The translations under genes and the position numbers were made by a program. From contig NW_024609846.1 of assembly GCF_016920785.2 (NCBI RefSeq), forward strand, positions 86,933,816 through 86,997,815: 64,000 bases of DNA, written 5' to 3'. The notes below the pieces were generated by a model. The model did not search any database. It was not told the DNA's origin and was given only the letters and a program-made list of their open reading frames with translations. This document shows positions 1 to 8,941 of this stretch, piece by piece (the first letter of the stretch is position 1; every line of letters begins with the position of its first letter). Origin of the DNA: Ixodes scapularis. Taxonomy: Eukaryota; Arthropoda; Arachnida; Ixodida; Ixodidae.

Positions 1-2438
1 TGGGCGAGTCCAATCTATTGTATTTACTGAATATAAACCTAACTGCCTTTCTTTGTACAAGTTCAAGCTGGTGGATATCTTTTTTATTGTGGGGATCCCA
101 AATGACTGATGCATATTAGAGTTTTGACCTGATGAACGTATTGTATGCGAGGAGCTTAACACTACTGGGAACGTGTTTGAGCTTTCGCCTTAGAAAACAC
201 AGTTTAGCGAAAGCTTTAGAGCAAATATTTGAAATGTGCGTAGACCAAATTAAACGATTAGTAATGGTAACACCTAGATATTTATAGCTAGTGACCTCAG
301 GAATGGCAATGTTGTGAAGCTGATACTCAAATGAGCTTATATGTTTTTTTCGTGTAATTTTTAGAAGCACAGTTTTTTCAATATTCAAATCCATATCCCA
401 AGCTTCACACCAGTGCTCTATCTCGATAATAGATTCTTGAAGCGCAAGACTGTCGTCAGCAGTGTTGATGTCTTTAAAAACAATACAGTCATCCGCAAAC
501 AATCTCATGGAAACAGACGAAGAAACCACTTCGGTTAGATCATTTATATAAATAAGAAATAGTAATGGTTCCAACACACTTCCTTGGGGCACGCCGGAAG
601 TGACAGATAGAACGTTTGAAACATGGCCGTTAACATCAACGAATTGGGATCTATTTCTTAAGTAGGCACTTATCCAAAGAATAATGTAAGAGGGAAGTCC
701 TATGCGTTCAAGTTTATAAAGCAGTTTTGCATGCGGCACCTTATCGAACGCCTTACAAAAGTCTAAAAAAAGCACATCGCATTGCCCTGAATCATCGAGT
801 ATCGCGAGAAATTCATGAACAGACGTAACGAGTTGCGTGACGGTGGACATTCCCTTCCTAAATCCATGCTGCTTAGGCGATAAGATACCCTTTTCAGATA
901 AGAAGCTTTTAATATAACCGGCCACGACGTGTTCCAATAACTTGCAGCAACTACAAGTAATTGAAATCGGCCTATAATTAGACACCAATAACTTATCCCC
1001 TTTCTTGTGAATCGGTACAACCCGAGCTATATTCCAGTCATCTGGCACTACTCTGGTAAGTAAGGAAACTTGAAAAATCTTGGTCAAAAATTCAGCTAAT
1101 TGCAGTGCATAACGTTTTAAAAAGGCATTGGGTAGACCGTCTGGGCCAGAACTCTTTTTTACTTTCAGTTTACGCAACATTGACAAGACACCTTCGACTG
1201 AAGTTACAGGAACCTCGAGAGAATTTATAGGAGGGGCTGGTGTTCCGTTGTCATCTTTTGGAATAAATACACTTTGAAAATATTGGTTAAAAATTGTCGC
1301 TATTTCCTTACCCTCGGTCACAAGGTTCCCATCCACTTTAATTTTTGTTAACACTTGTTTATTTGATCCCAGATAACGCCAAAATTTCTGTGGGTCGCTT
1401 TTAATGAACTCAGGAAGCGTAATTTTAAAATAACGTGTTTTTGCTAAATTTACCATAGCCACAAGTTGTTTTTTAAGTTCCTCAAAGTACTCTGATGCAG
1501 TGTTATGTTGTCTTCTACGGCGCTTTAATTTACGCTTAATCTGAATAATTTCTCGGCTAATCCAGGGGTTTTGACGTTTATTTCGTACTTTCCTCGAAGG
1601 GACGAAGTGTTAGACGGAAAACTTTATAGCTTCCTTAAAATGTTTCCACAAGCCGGAAACGCTTTGCTCGGAGTTAATACTTAACTTATCATCAAGGTAA
1701 TCGATTATGTCGATATCGTTAACTCGTTCATAGTCTTTAACATTCACAACAGAACGATTCCGCGTACTTCCCACGTGTCTAGCAGTCCAACAAAAAGACA
1801 ACAAACGATGATCAGAGATACCAGGTTCAACACTTAGCACTCCAGTGAGAAACATTTGACTAACAAAAAAAAAGAACCAAAAGAGCATTTTCACGAGTGT
1901 GCTCACAAACAATTTGATCAAGGTTTAAAGCCAGCATAATGTCTAAGATTCTATCACTGCAATCGGACATTCCATAGGCCAGTTGATTCCAATCAATAGC
2001 GGACCAATTAAAATCGCCTGTTACAATAACATTCTGTGCATGCTGGGCTAGAAGATGATCGTATAAGTTATCAAGGAACAAGTCGGCCGCATTTGGGGGC
2101 CTATAAACAGCACAAAGTAAAACAGTGAAACCCCACAGTGATATATTCAAAAACAAACTTTCATGGTCGTCAATCTGATCAAGTAAGGTTACATTGATAT
2201 GGGACTTTGCGATAACTGCTACGCCTCCACCGCGTGAACCACGATCACGCCTAAGTAGTTGATAACCCGGTGGAATTATTTCATCGTCACGGATTCCCTC
2301 GTGGAGCCAAGTTTCTGTTAAACCAACTAAATGGGGGTCATATGAAAGAAGCAACAGTTCAAGACTATCAATTTTATTTACAATGCTTCTGGCATTCAAT
2401 GAAAGCACACGTAACTGATGCGACTGGAACCGTAACTG
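1..2438 (-). pseudogene. ORF2 endonuclease-reverse transcriptase, broken
   Basis: The N-terminal part (about 2408-1620) is an exonuclease-endonuclease-phosphatase domain. It shows SLNARSIVNKID, GLTETWL, RGGGVAV, VYRPPN, VTGDFNW and, near the end, GISDHRLL. The RT (about 1460-120) shows SSGPDGLP, NYRPISIT, FLDFCKAFDKVPH, SGVPQGSVLEP and LFADD. Three lesions are visible. The frame shifts at a run of nine T on the coding strand (plus-strand 1865-1873). There is a TAA at 1610-1612 just before a conserved PWIS segment. There is another TAA at 116-118, after which the frame continues with YASVIWDPH to the left edge. The fingers motif has E where G is usual (SVLEP). No methionine lies between the ORF1 stop and the endonuclease motifs, so ORF2 has no obvious start of its own. 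Confidence 0.9.
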
Positions 2439-2441
2439 CTA
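2433..2441 (-). promoter_or_regulatory. UAG-CAG-UUA stop context joining ORF1 and ORF2 in one frame
   Basis: The ORF1 stop is TAG (2439-2441), followed directly by CAG TTA. This fits the UAG-CAR-YYA context known to allow stop-codon readthrough in tobacco mosaic virus and other systems. ORF2 continues in the same frame with no ATG before its endonuclease motifs. Readthrough would give an ORF1-ORF2 fusion. The competing explanation is a chance nonsense mutation in an originally fused ORF. Confidence 0.55.
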
Positions 2442-3401
2442 AATGGTAGACTGTGTGCTACTCCCCGCCTGCACTGGGATGCGTTCATTAAAAGCGTCGT
2501 CCCTGCTCATCACTTCTACTGAGTTGTCTTTATTATGAGTGTCATTCCCACTCGCCGCCTGTACTGGAATACGTGTGTTAGAAGTGTCGTCCCATACGTA
2601 GTACGCATCGTTAATGCGAAGTTTATCGTTTACCAGAGAAACCTTCACACCGTGATTTTTATCGGTTTTAGCGGTCCGCCAAAGTTCTTTTCGTTTTCGG
2701 AGTGTTTCTGGAGAATAGTCGTTCTGAATAAAAATACGCGTTCCCTTCAGTTTCCCACTATTCCGCAGAACTGCCTGTTTTTCATGATAGTCTTGGAAAT
2801 AAAGTATGACCGGCCGATCTTTAGCAGGCCTCCCCAGCCGATGAATTCTTGCTACGGAAGAACAACTTACACCCAGTTTATCCAGGAACACTTCTTTGAT
2901 CACATTATGACGCAGCACCGCCTCCGTTTCCTCAGGAGAGTCTTTAATTCCAAAAACAACCAAATTCGCTCTCCTGCCACGGTCCTCCAGCGCGAGTAAC
3001 TTTAGGTTCTGCAATCTCATGGCCTCCTGCATCCTCATGACGCATTGATTTAAGTTATCCACGGTCTCAGTTTTCTCGAACATTTCTTTAACATTGCTCT
3101 CAAGCTGATTTATCCGCACACCAATATTGCTCACAGTTGACTCTGTCACTTCTAGCCTTTTCTTAACTTCGGCCAAATCATTCCGTATGGCCTTTTGACC
3201 TTCTAAAAGTGATTCAAACATTTCTTCAACTGTTGGGCCCGGGTTTTCTTCCACGTCCCCGCATAGTAATAATTTGCACACATGGAGACAATCGGATGCA
3301 ATGACTAGCAAAGTACGTGGGCAAGGCACAACAACAAGGCATTTATCATCACTTCTACACGAGCATGTGTAACTAACCTGTAATAGTTCGAGAGGACACA
3401 T
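2439..3401 (-). CDS. ORF1 protein of element 1, with 2A leader, coiled coil and RRM-like domain
   Basis: This is an intact 320-residue frame. I start at the ATG at 3399-3401 (MCPLELLQ), because the predicted transcription start at 3440 excludes upstream codons. Residues 1-55 form a cysteine-rich, partly hydrophobic leader containing VVVPCPRTLLVIAS and ending in the 2A motif GDVEENPGP (N53, P54, G55, P56). Residues of about 60-135 are heptad-like and probably a coiled coil. Then come RRANLVVFGI, VARIHRLGR, VILYFQDY and VSLVNDKLRIND, which match the RRM plus C-terminal fold of L1/CR1-type ORF1 nucleic-acid chaperones. The tail repeats the phrase RIPVQA twice. It ends in TAG, in the same frame as ORF2. 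Such proteins bind element RNA in ribonucleoprotein particles. The separate fate of the leader is inferred. Confidence 0.85.
   Translation of the reverse strand: MCPLELLQVSYTCSCRSDDKCLVVVPCPRTLLVIASDCLHVCKLLLCGDVEENPGPTVEEMFESLLEGQKAIRNDLAEVKKRLEVTESTVSNIGVRINQLESNVKEMFEKTETVDNLNQCVMRMQEAMRLQNLKLLALEDRGRRANLVVFGIKDSPEETEAVLRHNVIKEVFLDKLGVSCSSVARIHRLGRPAKDRPVILYFQDYHEKQAVLRNSGKLKGTRIFIQNDYSPETLRKRKELWRTAKTDKNHGVKVSLVNDKLRINDAYYVWDDTSNTRIPVQAASGNDTHNKDNSVEVMSRDDAFNERIPVQAGSSTQSTI
3234..3272 (-). promoter_or_regulatory. 2A (StopGo) ribosome-skipping motif in ORF1
   Basis: The codons read LLLCGDVEENPGPT, an exact match to the 2A core D-x-E-x-N-P-G-P with the usual leucine-rich approach. In known 2A elements the ribosome fails to join the G-P bond and continues, giving two proteins from one frame. 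Here the break would fall between residues 55 and 56, releasing a 55-residue leader. 2A motifs at ORF1 N termini are known from non-LTR elements of several invertebrates. Confidence 0.9.
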
Positions 3402-3437
3402 GATGAGCGCTCTGTTCCCTGCGCTTTCGCCTTGCCC

Positions 3438-3472
3438 ACTGAAGATGGTCGTGTGAGGCGATGGTCTTATAG
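3438..3472 (-). promoter_or_regulatory. Core promoter in ORF1-proximal monomer (TATA plus initiator)
   Basis: The coding strand carries CTATAAGA with its TATA at -31 relative to the A of TCAGT, the arthropod initiator consensus (+1 at 3440). The spacing is canonical for RNA polymerase II. Only about 40 nt separate the start from the ORF1 ATG. Confidence 0.7.
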
Positions 3473-3704
3473 GGGTCCAGGCAGATGACGTCCCACCTCC
3501 GCTGATCACGTGGTAGTCCAGGAAGGATTTGATGAAATGGCTGTTGTCAGCATGACTGCAGCAGCTCGATGACGTTAGGTGACATGCAGGGTCAGCAAAC
3601 TATGGTCGCGAAGCCAATGCACTGGCAAAAGATAGCAGCAGGGTCTGTAATAGTTCGAGAGGATACATGATGAGCGCTCTGTTCCCTGCGCTTTCGCCTT
3701 GCCC

Positions 3705-3739
3705 ACTGAAGATGGTCGTGTGGGGCGACGGTCTTATAG
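3705..3739 (-). promoter_or_regulatory. Core promoter in second monomer
   Basis: This unit repeats the same TATA (T at 3738) and TCAGT (+1 at 3707), again exactly 31 nt apart. The third, partial monomer stops matching at 3972, which is +3 of its own predicted initiator. Confidence 0.68.
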
Positions 3740-3972
3740 GGGTCCAGGCAGATGACGTCCCACCTCCGCTGATCACGTGGTAGTCCAGGAAGGATTTGAT
3801 GAAATGGCTGTTGTCAGCATGACTGCAGCAGCTCGATGACGTTAGGTGACATGCAGGGTCAGCAACTTGTGGTCGCGAAGCCAATGCACCGGCAAAAGAT
3901 AGCAGCAGGGTCTGTAATAGTTCGAGAGGACACATGATGAGCGCTCTGTTCCCTGCGCTTTCGCCTTGCCCA

Positions 3973-5570
3973 TATGCACTCTAGCACAGTTAGAAAACAA
4001 TAAATAATATTTAAATATTTATTTTTCCTCCCAAAATGTGTTGACTGGGGCAGGGCTCAAGTTCATGGGCATATTTTTTTTTTCTTTTTACAATAATGAT
4101 TTTTATTGTGTCTAAAATACTCTGGGGTGCTAATGTATGCTGAGGATACATGAATAATTTTATAGCGCAAAATATAGACGAACTACGGTGTAAAGGAAGT
4201 AAGATTGTCTAGGTATAATGAATAGTCCGCACACAATAAACTCACCTTTAGATAACGAAGACTAAAAATTAATTCTATAAAATATTTAAGTAGGCTATGA
4301 AAATACGCCTAGATATTAACGATTTGCAGCAAGGTTTTTCTTTTAACTACCTAGGTGCGCTCTTCGCGTTAAATTCCCAGTGGAAAAGCCAAATTAGTAA
4401 TATTTATCAACCTCGCCTAACTATATTTTCTAACTCCCCGGCCTTTGCCCTTCCGGTATGCTATTTAGTATCCCGAAATTTATAATAGTTATTGTGAAAT
4501 CGACCAATGAAAATGATAAAAACCAAGATTCAAATATACCCACACTTTTCTGCGCCGTCACGTCAGTGGCAGGCAGGCTTGCCAATCGAGCGAGCAGTCT
4601 AAAAAATAAAATATGGCAACCATTTGTTCTGTGCTGGAGCGCGGCTACTGGAGCGAGGTTCCAAAGCATTCATTTGACACCATGAAACTGCTTCGAATCA
4701 GTCGGGAACAAAGTCTACTGTCCAAAGAGAACCCCTGCGTTCCACTGACGTCACTTTTTCATTGTGGCCAGTAGAGACTTTCAGATAAAAAAACAAAAGC
4801 ACAGTGAAGACCAGAACTGTAAATTCAATAACTTCGCGAAAAAAAAAACAATATTTTTATATTACTTTAGCGATGTTTCTTGGTGAGTTTAGCAAAATTT
4901 CACGCAAATCGGAGACAATGAAAAAAACCTGTGTAGTTTAAATACGCGTGAATGTTTTGATATATCGACCCTTCGCATTCTTTACTTCGCATTTGTGCAT
5001 GGTCATCTGACCTATTCCATACAGCCCTGGAAAATGCATATACTACGTCCATACATACAATTAGTCAATTACAGAAACAGACGATAGGAGATATCACATT
5101 TACAAGTCTAACCGACCCAAACAGACCTTTAAAATGCTACCAATCAATATATAAACGTGTTACGCGTAAGCACAGTATTCCAATAAAAAACACCCTAGAC
5201 TCTACCTGCCATGATAAAATTAATGAAGCCTTTCCATTAAGTTTGTGTAAATCTCCAACAAGGAATATGTGGCCGTTCGGCCCCATAGGGGCGCCCGCTT
5301 TCCACTCCACCAACACGTCCCCCAGACGGCGTTCTCACAAGACCCTGCACACAGCGAGGGCCGACACCCGACCTGCTGTTTGGGACCATCGCTCTTCCTT
5401 CTTCCAACGAAGCGATGCACTGCGAGGTGCCGGTATAAGAGGAAGTACAGCAGACAAAGCACGACCCTGGTCTAGGTGAGACGACTTGAGACCAGCGGCA
5501 GGGACATACGAAAACACCGCGTCTTTATTCCTATTCTGAATTCGGCCATGTAACTTTATTCAAAGTGTCT
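3973..5570. other. Anonymous flank of element 1
   Basis: AT-rich DNA without a convincing gene. A weak plus-strand RT-like scrap lies at 4294-4420. From about 5260 to 5520 the composition becomes GC-richer, but no conserved protein is seen. Confidence 0.5.
4294..4420 (+). pseudogene. Possible non-LTR reverse transcriptase scrap
   Basis: The frame contains FNYLGALFALNSQWKSQISNI, which resembles the YLGV-x-W-x-x-I block that follows the catalytic core in CR1-like RTs. There is no catalytic motif and the similarity is short, so it could be chance. Confidence 0.3.
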
Positions 5571-5699
5571 AGCGTTACGTCCTACGTAACCCAAGTTACG
5601 TCCAAATCTCCGCCTTCCCTAGGTTCACGGGGGAGAGAAAGGAGGGCGGGGGGAAGGGTTAGGTATACGCGTTTCAGTGCTACGTCCGGACGTAACGCT
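5571..5699. repeat. Small foldback element with 12-bp inverted ends
   Basis: AGCGTTACGTCC at 5571-5582 is matched by its reverse complement at 5688-5699, with further imperfect pairing inward. The interior is GC-rich and noncoding. It is probably a short MITE remnant. Confidence 0.5.
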
Positions 5700-5861
5700 T
5701 GCCACAGCGAACTTTATTTCAATAAATTAGATATTTTAGTAAAATGAATATTGCTACATTGGTAATACCTACAAATACAAGGTCTGTTTAGTCATATTTT
5801 TAACTTACCTTTATGTGAAAATACTTACGCTCAACGACTCATTGAATGTAGAAGTACACAT

Positions 5862-6070
5862 CGCGACACTGTTAGCGCGAACACGACATCGACGCATTTT
5901 TGTATTTTACTTCTAAATAGTATTAGCAAGCACGAAATTTTATCACTTACATTATAGAACTAAATGAGCTCTTTCCGTAGCAATAATAACTTGGATGACA
6001 TACCTTGGTTTCAAAAAGAAAAACTTTAAAACCCGGCGATCGCTTGTTCGCGCTAGCAGTGTCGCGCTCT
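5862..6070. repeat. Inverted repeat of about 28 bp, MITE-like
   Basis: GCGACACTGTTAGCGCGAAC near 5865 pairs with a near-perfect reverse complement near 6048-6068, with partial matching further out. The interior is AT-rich and noncoding. Confidence 0.5.
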
Positions 6071-8439
6071 GTACATTAATTTGTCGTGCTTTGCCAACAA
6101 ATATGAGGCATAACTTAAATTTTTTGGCAACATAAAAATATATTTTTTTTTAATTCGCAAGTGTATTAACTGCATATTATTCCGTAACAAAACCTAGCCA
6201 TTTTTATGCTGCAATTTCTACATTTGTGCCGTATTGTAAACTTATTGTGATTGGGCACGACACTATTAGCCCCGAGAGCGAGCACAAGCGTCGCTGCGGT
6301 CGCCGCGCCCTGATTGGGTGAGGCGTACCGTCACGTCAGGGCGATGACTCCGCTCCGCGATCTCGCATCGGCTGGCTTCCCAGCACCCGTTTCCTGGTTT
6401 GGCGTTGTGTGCCGCAAGCTCTTCGAGGAGCTGGACTTCGTTTACCCGGTGTACAGGACGTTGGGTTAGGCCGATATTGACGTGCTTCCGTACATTTTAT
6501 AAGCCTGCTCGTCCCTTTTACCTTTAAAATTGGGTTACAAATCCCGAAAGCTATCGGCGGAGGCAATTCCGCCGATGAACCTCCCCGTCCGTCCACACGA
6601 CACAAGGCAATTTTGCGAGGGATCGGTGAAGCGGTGGCGCAAGTGTTTCAGACGCTGGAATTCTGTTCCTTGCATGTTCATGATTTAGAACGATATTACA
6701 TCCCGCTTTCAAGGCATTTGAGGGGGTATTTATATCATGGGCCTTTGGGCGGTCGGCAAATTAGCTCGCGACCCCAACTTTGCGCTGCCACTCTGCATGC
6801 GCTAGTTCGCAGATGTTTTAAAGGCCCTGTGTCTGATTATCTTTGAAGTGCTCGTGGAACAGGGTTGTTTTACATAAATGTAGCTTCTTCGTGAATTAAT
6901 TATATAGTTTATACACGTATGCAGGCATATTTCTTAAAAGATACACAATTACTGGAAATTAGTTTGTATGGTAGCAGCAAAGACGGCCCAATTGTCCCCA
7001 GTGCCTGTATGATATGTATTTAACTGCCCAAAATATGCACAGCAATAGTACCGTAATTTGGAATGTTTATACTTTTTCCGGACATTTTTATCCCAGCCTT
7101 CGGCGTTCGGAAAATACACCGTTTAGTCTGAATCGTCATTTCCAATTAAAAGAGACACTGCCACAGGTCTCCAAAAGCTTCCTCAGCCTCCAAACTCCCT
7201 ACAGCTGGACTCTTTGACAACAGAGGAAAACAGGAGTAAAAGCAAGCATTCGATTGTCCGTCCAGTGGTAGGTGCACCACAAGTAGCAGAAAATGTGGAA
7301 CCTGTGAAGGGCGACAGTCTGCGTGAGAAAACCTTCTGGTATTTTAGCTTTAGGACAATTCGATTTAAGTAAAATCTCAAGTTTAGGGCTTAAGAGACTA
7401 ATAACGAGCTAGACACCTTCGCTTACGTTTGTTATACATTACTTGAGGGTTGATATAAACAAGTCCACAGATACCACCCGTGTAGAACATTGAAACACTA
7501 TCCGAGTCCAGCAAAGGTCAAATGCGAGCAATGTATATAACAAAATCTTCCTTGTTTTTTTTACTTTGCCCCTGCACTTGGGCTTTGTTACTCGTGATTC
7601 TCTGCTCATTTTTCAGACTGTATTTAGCATGTTGCTCGAGCATGATGCAGCTTTTCTGCTTCGGCGATCTTGTTTAAAAACAGATATAAAAAAAATAGTA
7701 TACATAACGTGCCAATTCATTCAGACCATCAGCAGCATTTATTGTGCGAGATGTAAATCTATAGGGATGCTCCTGCAATTGTGGCCATATTTCTTTATTT
7801 TCATATACAACTCCAATTCATGCGTCGCCTGCCCTGTCAACCATGCTTAAAATGTTGGTTGAAGTTTCGCCTGTAGCTACAGGCCATACCTCAATAAAGG
7901 CACATAGAAAAATTTACACTTCCTACGAAAAACATGCCACAAAAACTAAATAGAAACGAGCGCGCCGACAGCTAGCGTCGTCACAGCCTCCACAGGGCGA
8001 GCGGCGCGAGTCGGGGAAAAATTCTCTCCTCGCCGTGACGTCACCCCGATTTGCCGTAAGGGGGCGCCACGCGAACTTCTCGGGGCTAATAGCCACTGTG
8101 GTTTAGGGGCCCAAACACTCTTTGTGTGTCTGCACTAAATTTCTGAAAAAATGAATAAATCTGAATATAAATTTTAATCTGTACTTACTCTCATCTTTTA
8201 GTGTTTTTAGTCACCAATTATGTTTTCTCTCCGTCACCTTAATATTTAAAAATATATTTGTCCTGCGAAACTTAACTTCTTACTTACCTTCGGATCTAGG
8301 TGCGTTGTGTATCTTTATCTTTCTTAATTTCTTTCAAAACATTCGATTGAGTTTCTCATGAACTTTTTCTTTTTAACTTGGTCAGTATAATATTGATCCT
8401 AACAGCTTGTACCAAAATAAATGTTTTATAACTGGTCTA
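6071..8439. other. Anonymous DNA
   Basis: I see no conserved gene. CTATTAGCCCCGAG at 6263-6276 has an exact reverse complement at 8079-8092. This could be the ends of a 1.8-kb DNA transposon remnant, but the arms do not extend beyond 14 bp. The sequence just inside both ends is GC-rich with TGACGTCA-like words. Confidence 0.4.
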
Positions 8440-8596
8440 TCTCAGTTTGTCGCACTAATGGAGTTAATTCTTCCTTTAGTACTGCTACCTCTGGTGTTCC
8501 CCAGGGGATCATTCTGGACCTCTTCTGTTCCTTATTTATATAAATGAGTTATTAATGTGTGCATCATCAATTAGTTCATTCACCGATGATTTATCC
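8440..8596 (+). pseudogene. Reverse transcriptase fragment of a non-LTR element
   Basis: Two overlapping frames encode the RT fingers-to-catalytic segment. One reads SGVPQGIIL; after a one-base shift the other reads LLFLIYINELL and then SFTDD, the equivalent of the FADD core. The piece stops abruptly at 8596, where the ATTT-repeat tail of element 2 begins, so it is probably older sequence cut by that insertion. Confidence 0.7.
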
Positions 8597-8941
8597 ATTT
8601 ATTTATTTATTTATGTCAAATACCCTCAAGGCCAGAGAAATTACACAGGGGAGTGGGTGTTAGTAAGGCGACTAGTTATAACGCTCCGAAAGAGGGTGCC
8701 GTAGCTGATGGTGGCGATATTCTCCAAGAGGTCGTTCCAGCTCACTATGTCGTCCGGAAGTTTAGTATAAAGGTAGGCCGTTGAGTTGCATTTGGTTCGG
8801 GCTATTTTGCTGGGATGATCAAACCTCGAAGAGATGTAAGTAGGCAGGTGAAGCAGGGAGTAATATAAGGGTGGGTGGTGATAGATTTTATGCCGTAGAC
8901 AAAGACGGGAAATGTTACGACGAATAGAAAGATCGGGGATG

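Larger units (their letters stand above)
1..3972 (-). mobile_element. CR1/L2-type non-LTR retrotransposon with 2A peptide and 5' promoter monomers (element 1)
   Basis: The element reads right to left. From 3972 it carries 2.2 tandem monomers, ORF1 (3401-2439) and ORF2 (2438 to beyond position 1). ORF1 has a leader, a 2A motif, a coiled coil and an RRM-like domain. ORF2 has an apurinic-type endonuclease and then a reverse transcriptase with an FADD core. The 3' end is outside the window, so no target-site duplication or tail can be checked. The 5' end is placed at 3972 because the third monomer copy stops matching the other two there. ORF2 has two in-frame stops and one frameshift, so this copy is dead, but ORF1 is open throughout. 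Assignment to the CR1/L2 group rests on motif order and RT style; the exact clade is inferred. Confidence 0.9.
3378..3972 (-). repeat. Tandem 267-bp 5' monomers of element 1
   Basis: Two full units (3378-3644 and 3645-3911) are nearly identical, and a third partial unit runs to 3972. On the coding strand each unit ends in ATTACAG. The ORF1-proximal unit is followed by GTTAGT, the others by the start of the next monomer. The organisation resembles mouse L1 monomers. The last 24 bases of the proximal monomer encode the first residues of ORF1. Confidence 0.93.

Noticed and set aside
3600..3935. Open frame across the monomer repeats
   Set aside because: It is a read-through of promoter monomers upstream of the predicted start; not a gene.
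6263..8092. 14-bp exact inverted repeat 1.8 kb apart
   Set aside because: The match does not extend, there is no transposase and no target duplication; chance or a shared repeat word is possible.
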